Source: Pleodorina starrii
Taxonomy: Eukaryota; Chlorophyta; Chlorophyceae; Chlamydomonadales; Volvocaceae
Direction of reading: 5' to 3'
NCBI GenBank assembly: GCA_030267565.1
Contig: BRXU01000002.1
Coordinates: 8,313,001-8,377,000 of the forward strand
DNA: 64,000 nt
Under the pieces are notes generated by a model. The model saw only the letters and a program-made list of their open reading frames with translations. It had not been told where the DNA came from and made no database searches. Position numbers and translations under genes: made by a program. Within the stretch, counting starts at the first letter, position 1, and every line of letters starts with the position of its first letter. Shown here piece by piece: positions 1 through 9,600 of this stretch.

Positions 1-1413
1 AATGTGATTGAGCTGACGATAGTCAACGCACATACGGAGCGTACCGTCTTTCTTCTTCGCAAACAGCACAGGCGCACCGAAAGGCGAGGAAGACGGCTCG
101 ATGAACCCTTGCGACAACAACTGCGTGATCTGGCGTTGCATCTCGTCGCGTTCCGCTTGCGAATAGCGGAACATGCGCTGGGCAGGCGGACGAGCGCCCG
201 GCTCGAGCGGCACGACGGGAGGCAACCGGCGATCGGGCGGAAGCTCAGCAGGCAGTTGGTCCGGAAACATGCACTCCTTGTCAAGCAACAAAGCGCGCAT
301 ACGCAAATCAGCTGGCGAGTCACCCGGAACCGCGGCACACACCTTTTGGGCGAACGGCGACAGCTCGGGCGACGGAGCCGTAGTCTCAGGTTGCGGCTCA
401 ACCGTAGAGACCAAACAGAGGTGAAACTCATCCCCCTCGCGCGCAGCCTGCATCAAACCGACATGCACGGGCTCGGCGGGCGCAGGAACGGTTTCGAAAG
501 GGTTAGACTTGAGCACGGGCTGACCGGGGTGACGCGTCAAACGGGCAGTGCAAGCATACGGCGTCAGCACAGCACCAACGGAAGAAACCCACGGATCACC
601 GAGCACAAGGTCGTATCCCGGAGCGAGGTCAAGCACGGTGCAGCGCAGCTTTACTTTGTACCCCTGCAAACGCACGGGCACGTCCGCAAAACCCACGCTA
701 GACGCAGTGCGCCCATCCCCCAACGTAACAGTCAGGGAAGGCTGGTCGGTCGAGATCGCCAGTCCTACACTGCGCGCGAAGCCGGCACTGAGCAGCGCAG
801 ACGCTTGACTACCTGTGTCGATGAGGATGGAGGCGGCCGACTGACAGACCTTACCGCGATACTGCATTGCCAAACCCTTGGAGACAGAAAAGGGAATCGG
901 GTTCTCGGTGGAGTCACCTGCAGCAGGAGGATCAAACCAGAACTCGACAGGGCAAGGCAAGCCGGAAACGATCGGAATACTGGAAGTCGTCTTAGCGTTA
1001 CACGAGCGACGAGAGCCCGACGGAGCAAAAACGGACAACACCGCGTCCCGACACATAACCTCAACAAACGGATTTGCCTGCTTACACGGAGCAAACGTAC
1101 CCGCACCGAACGAAGCTGTGCCGAAAGAAGTCGGCGAAACAGAAGGCAACGGAGCAGCAACAGCCGGAATTGCACACAATGCGCACGAGTGCTCACCGAC
1201 GCGCCGTCACAACCAGTCAACGAATGCGAGGCACACTCAACCGAACCGTCCAGGTCAGCGTCAAGTTCGCAGTCAGTCAACGGATGCGAGCGCAACGAAT
1301 GCGATATGCACTCATGCACTGTCATTGCGGCAGCAAGAGGTTCAGGGCAAGCTAGCACAGGTGGCGCCGGGACGGACGCGCCAACAACAGGTGTGCCGGA
1401 CTGCTCGCTCAGC
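1..1413 (-). CDS. pol of the Ty3/gypsy element (protease and start of reverse transcriptase), partial
   Basis: An open minus-strand frame reaches the window edge. It contains the aspartic-protease active site LIDTGS (DTGS codons at 819-808), the second protease region (around [17 protein letters not shown]), a linker, and the N-terminal RT motif '[15 protein letters not shown]...CVDYRQLN' in the last 90 bases. It would cleave the polyprotein and copy element RNA. It lies in the same frame as the middle part of gag and a -1 step from the zinc-knuckle frame. The YxDD active site, RNase H and integrase would lie left of the window. A 479-codon + strand ORF over the same bases is an antisense shadow. 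Confidence 0.85.
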
Positions 1414-1424
1414 TCAGCCCCCCC

Positions 1425-2449
1425 TCACGCGGACTTGCGGTAGTAGAAGAACTTCCCGGCGTCGAACAACTCCTGGCGCTTCGCGCAGCCCGACACCTGG
1501 TGGTCCTTGTGGCCGCACAGCAGGCACTTCTGGGCCTTGAAGAGCTCCTGCTTCTTGGCCACGCTCAACCCCGCGATCCACATCCCGAACTTGCCCTCCT
1601 GGCCCGCCGGCGGCGCGAAGCACTTGTCCTTGAACTCGGACTTGGCCTCGAACTTGGCCTTCTTTTTCGGGCGCCGCGGCGGCGGAACCCGAGGCCTCGC
1701 CGTCGCGCGCACGCACCTTGTTGCCCTTGTCCGCCGGCCAGACGAACTCGGCGCGGCGCGCGTAGAGCACGTCGCAGAACGCCTCCCACTTAGTCCAGGC
1801 GGTGGAAGTGCTCTCCTTATACTCCATTCTGATCGCGGCCGCGAGCGTGGGCGGCAGCAGCTCGATCGCGTAGTACATGAAGGCCTGATCGGAGAGCTGC
1901 TCAATCACCAGGTGCATCAAGTCCTCGACGTGCTGGATCAGCAGGTCGGCGGTCGGAAATTCACCAGGCTTGGTCTTGCGCATCTTCTGCAGGAGGATCG
2001 CCATGGGCACAACCGGCACCTCGCCGCACTTGGCCATGAACCATTCGCGCAGCCAGGCCAGGCTGGTGATGCGACCACCGTTGCGGACGAGCTCCGAGTG
2101 AAGGCGTAGCCGAACAGCCAATGGCTCAACCACCGCCAAAAAGGCGGCGGCGAACTCCGGCGAGTCGATCGCAATCCCGCCCGTGGCGAATGCAGACGTC
2201 GTTCAGCGAGATCTCCAGCAGGCTGAGGGTCTGATCCATAGTGAGGTTATACTTCGCCATCCACTGAGTCGTGAAGACGGGCAGGTTGTTGAACCTAATG
2301 TCCTTCTTTTTACTGTCAACGGAAACGGACAGCTTTGCCATGCGAGCGGTGACATCGTCAACCTGCTCTTCAGCAGCATTAGCAAGGATCCGTAGGCGAA
2401 CCTCCGGGTCGGCCGCAGTCGGGCCGCCCGCGGCATCCTCTGCACTCAT
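1425..2449 (-). pseudogene. gag of the Ty3/gypsy element, with two frame changes
   Basis: Start is the ATG at 2449 (MSAEDAAGG). The protein runs in one frame to about 2185, continues in a second frame ('SPEFAAAFLAVVEPL...', about 2185-1675) with a capsid-like helical region, and ends in a third frame carrying a lysine-rich stretch and a CCHC zinc knuckle, C-x2-C-x4-H-x4-C (about 1526-1485), which binds the element's RNA in this family. The stop is at 1425. Each switch reads as a +1 shift. Either these are indel damage or assembly errors, or one is programmed; the second lies at an A-rich run (GAAAAAGAAG), but two shifts within gag make decay more likely. Confidence 0.75.
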
Positions 2450-2494
2450 TTTTGTTGAGGAAGTGCGGAACGAACGCAGGTCCCAAGATACCAA

Positions 2495-2699
2495 TGTAAC
2501 AAGGGAGTCCTAAGGTGGCACTAAAAAGCACCGGCGAAGGTTGGACGCGCCGCCTTAGAGGCGCGGTCCAGAGATACGGTACGGATACGTACGATAAAGT
2601 GCCCGGACAAGGCCTTACGGAAAGCCATACGGAAACGTAAGGGAATTACATGGAACGATAGACAAGTAACCGCCTTAAGCCAAGGGCTTGCGCGTTACA
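2495..2699 (-). repeat. 5' LTR of the Ty3/gypsy element
   Basis: This 205-bp segment begins TGTAAC and ends GTTACA on the + strand, a perfect 6-bp terminal inverted repeat of the TG...CA kind expected for an LTR. On its inner side (2482-2494, minus strand) is TTGGTATCTTGGGA, placed where a tRNA primer-binding site should be; it begins like the initiator-Met PBS (TGGTATC) but then diverges. gag starts 45 bp inside. The partner LTR lies outside the window, so identity between LTRs and target duplication cannot be checked. Confidence 0.7.
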
Positions 2700-3018
2700 G
2701 TTGGTTGCCGAAACGAAGATTCATTTCACGCCGTCATGCCGGAATTCCATGATGTATCTTCTGATATTAATTAGAGGCCGAGAAGCGTTAATTTGACCTC
2801 GCTCGGCCTCGGTCCATGGAGACTGCAAAACTGGTTTGTCCTCATACGATGTTGGTTCCCTATAATAAAGATAACATGCAATAAAGAATGTAATATATTC
2901 CTTATATCGCGTTCCCGCTGGCCGAGATTATGCACTTGGGCGTTACATCAGACATAGGCAGGCAGGCAGGCAGTCACGGACATGGGCAATCCTACAAGCG
3001 GGACAATCCTACAAGTGG
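2700..3018 (+). repeat. RepA copy 1, 3' part, interrupted by the Ty3/gypsy LTR
   Basis: Begins right after the LTR with GTTGGTTGCCGAAACGAAG and follows the same order of words as the other RepA copies: 'TCATTTCACGCCGTCATG', 'TTAATTA.AGGCCGAGA', 'GACCTCG..CGGCCTCGGTCCATGGAGACTGC', 'CAATAAAGAATGTAAT', then 'CACGGACATGGGCAATCCTACA'. It is more diverged than the other copies and lacks the final GC hairpin. Its 5' half would be on the far side of the Ty3 insertion, outside the window. Confidence 0.75.
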
Positions 3019-4055
3019 GCCGCGGGCTGCCGTAGCGCCCCTTGCGGATGCGGAGTACGGCTATGCGTGTGAAGCATAGGTGCTTGCGGGAATGAGCGTT
3101 GGAGCAGGGGTGCATAGTGTAGTGCAGCGTAGCGTTGAATAGCATTGTTTAGCATTGCAATGCGATCGTGCACGCTGCGCTGCACTAAGCAACGCGACGC
3201 GACACGACGTGACACGACGCGACGCGACACGACGTGACACGACGCGACGCGACGCGACGCGACACGGCGTGACACGACGCGACGCGAGGCGACGCGACGC
3301 TACACTATGCTACATTACGCTATGCTACGCTACACTACGCTACGCTACACTACGCTACGCTACGATTCACTATGCTAGTCTATGCTCCGCTAAGAAACGC
3401 TACGGTCCGCTACATACAATCCGAAAATGCGATCGTGCACGCTGTGCTGCACTACGCTTCGCGACGCTAGCCGAGCGCAGCGGAGCGGAGCGGAGCCGAG
3501 CGCAACGGGGTGTAGCGGAGTGCAGCGTAGCCGAGCATAGCATAACGCAGCGGAGCGGCGACGACGGCGACGACAAGCGGCGACGACGACGAGCGGCGGC
3601 GAGCGGCGACAGCGCATGCAGCAAAGCGCAGCAGAACGTAGCGGAGCGCTGCGCAGGCGCGTGCGACTTTAATCGCCGACTTGCAAGCGAGCGAGCGAAC
3701 GAGCGATAAACCTGCGCACAAGTCTAACGCTATGATATCGCACATAAATGATATGTATGATATATCTAGCACATTTCGCGACGCAAAATAACTTTACGCG
3801 TCGGGGTTTCGGAGCCGAGCAATTCTACTTTTCGATAGCAATACGATTCACATCGCGCCGCCATGTCACAATTCCATTATAAAATATTTTGACAGCGATT
3901 GCGATGATTTCTACGCGCGAAGATCCGCGATCCGACTTCGACCGCGATCAGCGGAAACTAGCACAAAATTAAAAATGGCTGAACATGCGTACGGATGCAT
4001 ATCTTGCAATACAGAATACAATTTGCGATGAGAAATGCCGAAACGAAAAGTGAAA
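3019..4055. repeat. Low-complexity, satellite-like GACGC / TACGC region
   Basis: No gene is supported. 3185-3300 is built of degenerate 5-mers GACGC/GACAC, 3300-3420 of TACGC/TACAC, 3460-3660 of GAGCG/CGACG variants. A 30-bp stretch around GCGATCGTGCACGCTG occurs at both 3160 and 3428, so part of the region is itself duplicated. Open frames here on both strands arise from the repeat (Arg/Ala/Tyr-rich) and are not genes. 3700-4055 is AT-richer and unremarkable. Confidence 0.7.
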
Positions 4056-5239
4056 AGCGACAAGGGGTTGGTGTCGGCTTCCTTGAAGCCGGAAAAAGGG
4101 CGGGGCCCCACTAAATCCGTACGGGTTAAGTTGAGTGCTAGGGCGGCGAGGGCGTGAAATGTGAGAGTGTCGACATTCCTGCTGATAGACAGCCAGAGCT
4201 TTTTCCCGAAATGCCTGCTAGCCGAGTCGTTATCAAGGCCTGCCGGCGCCGCGCGAAGCGCGTCATCCCGTCGGGTGCATGAGCGCATGTGCGCATCGAC
4301 CGAAATACGGCATTTCCAAAGCGAGCGGCGAGGGCGTCAATCAACTGTGAGAGTGTCGCATCGACGTTCCTGCTGATAGGCAGCCAGAGCTTTATATCTG
4401 AAATGCCTTCGGCTTCAGCAATCCGACCCATGTTTAGCATCGCGCGCCGTCTCGGCACTGTGCAACTCTTCCGGCCAGCGCATTGGCTGAAGTTACTTGA
4501 CAGTAGACGTGGAGTTGCCAATAGAAGGACAGCGGAACTGTTTGCGAGGGTAGCGACGACGTGCAGTTGCCGACGAGAGTGCACAGGCTTCGCTACTGAG
4601 GTATTCACTGTAGAGGAGGCTTGACTGCTATAACATTAGGACAGGGAATGTAGAAGTCCATCCCCTAGGTTGCCGACTGGACTTGTTGGGCGGCCCGCAG
4701 AAGACCGCTGCATAGGGCTGCATCGTGCGTGCAATTTGCGGCTTGGCGTCCAACAACCAGCAGTTTGCCCCTCATGGTTTGCTCCTTGCAACCTTTGTAA
4801 TAGTAATATGCGTCAAGACGATCGGACCGGCTAGCAGAGCTGCTGTGGTGTGGTCGCGGGAAGAATGTTCGCAATGCAAACATAGTTTGTTTCCGAAACG
4901 AAGATTCATTTCACGCCGTCATGTCAGAATTCCACCTTAAGGAACGATGACTCTTCTGGAATTAATTATAGGCCGAGAGGTGATGGTTTGACCTCGGCCT
5001 CGGTCCATGGAGACTGCCAAACTGGTTTGGTTCCTAAACGAGGTTGGGTTCCAATAATAAATTTACCGTGCAATAAAGAATGTAATCTTTTACTTATGCA
5101 GCCTTTCCGATGGCCGAGATTCTTGACTTCCCCTATTACTTCACATACACGCATGCACGCATGCACGCATGCACGCACGGACATGGGCAATCCTACAGGG
5201 CGGGGCCCCCCTGGGCGCTTCGCGCTGGGGCCCCGCCCA
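4056..5239 (+). repeat. RepA copy 2 (about 1.2 kb interspersed repeat)
   Basis: Starts with ACAAGGGGTTGGTGTCGG and the small hairpin GGCTTCCTTGAAGCC, followed by GGGCGGGGCCCC. It ends in the hairpin GGGCGGGGCCCC...GGGGCCCCGCCC plus AAAAA. It matches copies 3 and 4 over most of its length, but carries an internal duplication of the block 'GTGAGAGTGTCG...CAGCCAGAGCTTT' (about 4160-4210 and 4350-4395). No terminal inverted repeats or clear target duplication were found; small ORFs shared between copies have no recognisable domain. It may be a non-autonomous mobile element. Confidence 0.8.
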
Positions 5240-5328
5240 AAAAATAGGAGAGCACAACGACTACTACTACTACGGACATTTCAGCGAGGTAAGACCTCCG
5301 CTTCTCTAGCTACGCTAGAGGCGCTACG

Positions 5329-5382
5329 GCGACAGGGCGGGGCCCCCCTGGGCGCTTCGCGCTGGGGCCCCGCCCAAAAATG
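5329..5382. repeat. Solo copy of the RepA terminal hairpin
   Basis: The end module GGGCGGGGCCCC-CCTGGGCGCTTCGCGCT-GGGGCCCCGCCC-AAAAA is repeated here about 130 bp after the end of RepA copy 2, without the rest of the repeat. The 12-bp stem is perfect and the intervening bases contain a second small stem (GCGCTTCGCGC). Confidence 0.8.
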
Positions 5383-6688
5383 GCAGCTGCCTGCGCTCCA
5401 TGATCTGCGCTTCGTTGAGTCACAGCTTGCAACGCATCCTATCGGATGATGAATTTCTAAAAACTTTCATGTTGCATCACTAGGGATTTAGTGTGCGAAA
5501 CATACGTTTGCCGTACTGAACATTTATTTTGCATATTACAGTCTTCGAGGTCAGTGAACGTTTCCTACATCCTTCCTTTATTTATTTCTAGCTGCGCGTG
5601 CAAAAGTAGTTATCCATGTTCAGCTGCTCTATCTGGGCCGCTTCCTACCGTTCGCCCTTCGTCTGGGCGGGCGAACAACGAAAGACGGCTTTAAGTGGAG
5701 GGGTCGTCCATTCACGCACCAACTAGACGACGGAAACTTAGGGTTTAGGGTTCCATCCGTTCACAGCAGCAACAACCTTTGAAAGATACGAGCACCACTG
5801 GTCATGTTGCGTGCTGTACACACGCACTGCAGTCGTGACGATGGCAGACGAGTCCATGGATATGCTTGATTGTCGCATTGATGGAACCGTGTGTTGCCGT
5901 TCAAGCGGCAGCCCGACAGAGAGCGCTGACGGACGACGCGCCCTCGCTCGCGACCGGTCTTCCGGCTAGCGGGGCAGACTGTGTGAGGCACAGGAAGCAA
6001 GAGTATCTATAACGAAGGCAACACAAGGATCACATAACCACGCGACGGGCGGCAACCGAGTTGGGCGCACACAAGCGCGCGATCTATCAGCACTTGGCAA
6101 AAGGCGGAAACGTTGGAAGACCAAGAGACACGTGCCACTGGCGGTACCGATAATCAAGCGGGCGCTGTCTCAAAGCCTGCCCCGGCTAATATGTGTGAAC
6201 TTCATATGCAACATTTTGCTCTGAATCCCAGCGACGCCCCGCCACAAGGACTGCGACCGTTTACGAACATTCTTGCAAACCGCTAGCTAGCCCGTCCAGC
6301 AGGCGGATTAAGCCCATGCAATGACTCCTGTAAGTCTTTCATTTAAATATATTTAATAAACAAGATATGTACAACAGCTTATGCCACGATCTTATTCTTG
6401 AAGGACACATGAAATTCTTCATACGTACGTATAACAGCTTATAAACCTGCAGGTTCACCCGTAAACGGCTTCCTGCTGATAGATGCTGCATTGACGTTGG
6501 GGAATGGCTAGCCATCTGGTGTATGAACCTCAAGCTTTGCTTGGCCAGCTGGTCATATCATTGCAATGACGAGGAGCGCGGCTTGGTCAACGCCATTATT
6601 ATTCCGCATTGTACTATAGTGCCTGGCGGGAGGCGACGAGCTATCCACATTGACAAATCCGCGCTTCCGTTCGGCGGCGTGAAACACA
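5383..6688. other. Region upstream of gene A; no gene supported
   Basis: No exon matching the array family and no long coding frame was found. A short telomere-like word (TTAGGGTTTAGGGTT, about 5739-5752) is present. The promoter and 5' UTR of gene A should lie at the right end of this stretch, but no convincing TATA box could be fixed. Confidence 0.5.
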
Positions 6689-9600
6689 ATGCCGAGGCTA
6701 CGTCTGGCATCGCCTTGCGGCTCGCCTCTCATCGGGGCTTTGCTGCTGGTGCTCCTAACGCTAACTTTCTTTGGAAGTCAGGCAAGCCACTTCCGCGCCG
6801 GATTTATCGATTACCGCGTCAGCGACACGCCCAACATACTGGAGGTCACTGTGACCACGAGCTGGAGGTAAGACTATCGATGGTGCGTGTTAGCTAGCTA
6901 ACCGACAAAAAACGCGGTATATATGCAGCAGGTACACCCAGGTCTGACAAAGCAGTTGTAAAGGTCTGCCAGGAACGAACGCGAGCGTACGTATGGTATA
7001 CGTATGATATACATACATAATATGCGACCAACCTACCGGCGTAGAACGTTTACGCGGGACCGTAAGCCCTAGCGTGTGTTAAGAGAGCGAGCAGACTCAT
7101 CCGTCTGCATTCGGTGGGTACTGACCACTACTGTGGTGCCGAGGGTTTAATTTTTTACAGAGGAGCTGGATAACAGCTACTTAGTGCGATCGCACGACTC
7201 TGTGGGTCTAATGTTCAATAGAACATCTAGACCAGGCCACTAACCAAATCACCGGCAAAATCGCCTCATTGGATAGGGAACCCATGCTGGGAAATGAATG
7301 TCTTCAACTACGTGTGCCAATTCCGATTCCCTGAAATGAATCGGTACCCAAGCTAACGAAGGGGACGCAAAAGGGAATCGGAGTCAAGGCAAAACCTTCC
7401 CCGCTCTGGGACCGGCCTAAAGAGAAAAGCACACGTGTCCTGCAGCCACCCACATACGAATGGAACAAAACAAATACCGCGGTGTACCACACAATGCTAT
7501 ACACGTAACAACCACCATACCAAACCCTAACCTTCTTGCTCTGTCCAACATATCATTCATTATGTGTTTCCGGCAATGAACAAATGATTTTGCCAGATCC
7601 ATTCCGTGAAAGGAACGGATGGTGGTGGAACGGTGGAACGGTGGAACGGTGGAAAGGAACGGACGAGGGTGACGGCATCTTTGGCTTTGATGATGGCTGG
7701 ACTGTTGTTTCCACCCCTTCGTGTTTGGGCTCCGTCTCACTCGGATCATATGTGGGTATTCTATATGCCAGGACACATCATTGTTGACCAACCGGCATGG
7801 ACATATATACACCGTACGACAATCTTCTCCTGAAGACGCTTTCTGTCTAGGCTTAACACAGTAAAACTCGGTTTCCGCTATTCCGCCGTTACACTTATGC
7901 AGAAACCTTACCTCGGTCACTGCACGCTCAGAAATGGTTTACCTGCTGCAAACACATCCTTTAGTGTGTGTGTGTGTGTGTGTGTGTGTTTGTTACATGG
8001 TTGGGGGTGCGTGCCCCTCTCATGAACAAAAAACCCATACGAGCCGAGGGCCCAAGGGAACTAAAACGCCTAAAAGCACGACAGTAGAAAACCGCCCATG
8101 CAGGAGAAGGGGATACTAGCGGCCAAAGAGGACCATTGAGTTGCGGTGGGCCCAGATGCGCTCAAGCATCTTCGCCAAACGGGGAGGATCCCATCTCATC
8201 GCTTCCTCCATACCCTCGAATTGAGGAAACCCTTCATCCGCGCGGATGCTACTATAAGCAGGGCACTCCATTAGGACATGCGTCTCGTCCTCTATTTGAC
8301 CATCCGCAACGCAGCAGGGGCATTTTCGCTCAGTCCTAGGGACATGAACTCTGCCCACTCGCGATCTGTTGGCCGCAACCGCCCAACAGCACAAACGAAA
8401 CTGCAAAAGTTTGTGGTGGGCCGCACGCGGAATGACAAGGGGTTGGTGTCGGCTTCCTTGAAGCCGGAAAAAGGGCGGGGCCCCGTTCAATCCGTACGGG
8501 TTAAGTTCAGTGCTAGGGCAGCGAGGGCGTCAAGTGTGAGAGTGTCGGCATTCCTGCTGATAGACAGCCAGAGCTTTATATCTGAAATGCCTGCGGCTTT
8601 AGCAATCCGCCCCATATTTAGCATCGCGCGCCGTCTCGGCACTGTGCAACTCTTCCCGCGAGCGCATTGCTTGGCTTAAGTAGCTTGACAATAGACATGG
8701 AGTGTATCATTTACACATCACGCAGGCTGACTTGCAAATGGAACTGTTAGTTTGCGAGGGTCGCGACGACGTGCACTTGCCGCCGACGAGAGTGCACAGG
8801 CTTCGCTGCCGAGGTATTCGCCGTAGAGGAGGCTTGACAACTTTAACATTAGGACAGGGAATGTAGAAGTCCCCTAGGTTGCCGACTGCATCGTGCGTGC
8901 ATCGGCGGCTTGGCGTCCAACAACCAGCATTTTGCCCCTCATGGTTTGCACCTTGCAACCTTTGTAATAGCAATATGCGTCAAGACGATCGGACCGGCAA
9001 GCAGAGCTGCTGTGGTGTGGTCGCGGGAAGAATGTTCGCAATGCAAACATAGTTGGTTGCTTGCCGAAACGAAGATTCATTTCACGCCGTCATGTCAGAA
9101 TCCTACCTTAAGGAACGATGAATCTTCTGGAATTAATTATAGGCCGAGAGGTGTTGGTTTGACCTCGGCCGCGGTCCATGGAGACTGCCAAACTGGTTTG
9201 TACTCATGCGATGTTGGGTTCCAATAATAAATTTACCGTGCAATAAATAATGTAATCTTTTACTTCTGCAGCCTTTCCGTTGGCCGAAAGTCTACACTTG
9301 TCCAATTACTTCCATCCGACGTCCGACGTCCCACGTCCCACGGGCACACGGACATGGGCAATCCTACAGGGCGGGGCCCCCCTGGGCGCTTCGCGCTGGG
9401 GCCCCGCCCAAAAACGCTAGCATGCTGTGGCCACATGATTGCCGCTGCCCGCGCAAAGGGCATACCCATCCAGTGCTTATACTTCACCATCTGAACTCCC
9501 GGCTGTTTCCCGTCCGAAGGGTAAGCCTCTGGCGGTACACTTAAACGCTCATGCTCCCACCCACTCATCAACCGCTCCCTCAGCGCTGTCACAATCTTTC

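Larger units (their letters stand above)
1..2699 (-). mobile_element. Ty3/gypsy-type LTR retrotransposon, 5' part, cut by window edge
   Basis: Reading on the minus strand from 2699 down, the order is LTR (2699-2495), a primer-binding-like stretch, gag (2449-1425), then a pol frame with an aspartic protease and the first RT motif, running off the left edge. Order LTR-gag-PR-RT is typical of LTR retrotransposons, and the RT opening ([18 protein letters not shown], then CVDYRQLN) is typical of the Ty3/gypsy group. The element sits inside a RepA copy: the sequence just right of the LTR matches the middle of the other RepA copies. gag needs two frame changes, so this copy is probably decayed, or the assembly has indels. 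Confidence 0.85.

Noticed and set aside
4..1443. 479-codon + strand ORF
   Set aside because: It is antisense to the Ty3/gypsy pol frame, which has clear DTGS and RT motifs; the + strand translation has no domain and an Arg/Thr-rich shadow composition.
4665..4883. Minus-strand ORF conserved in RepA copies (MFALRTFFPRP...)
   Set aside because: Conserved only because the RepA copies are similar; frames carry small indels between copies, and no domain is recognisable.
4056..5239. RepA as a TIR DNA transposon or MITE
   Set aside because: The two ends (ACAAGGGGTTGG and CCCGCCCAAAAA) are not inverted repeats of each other and no target duplication was found.
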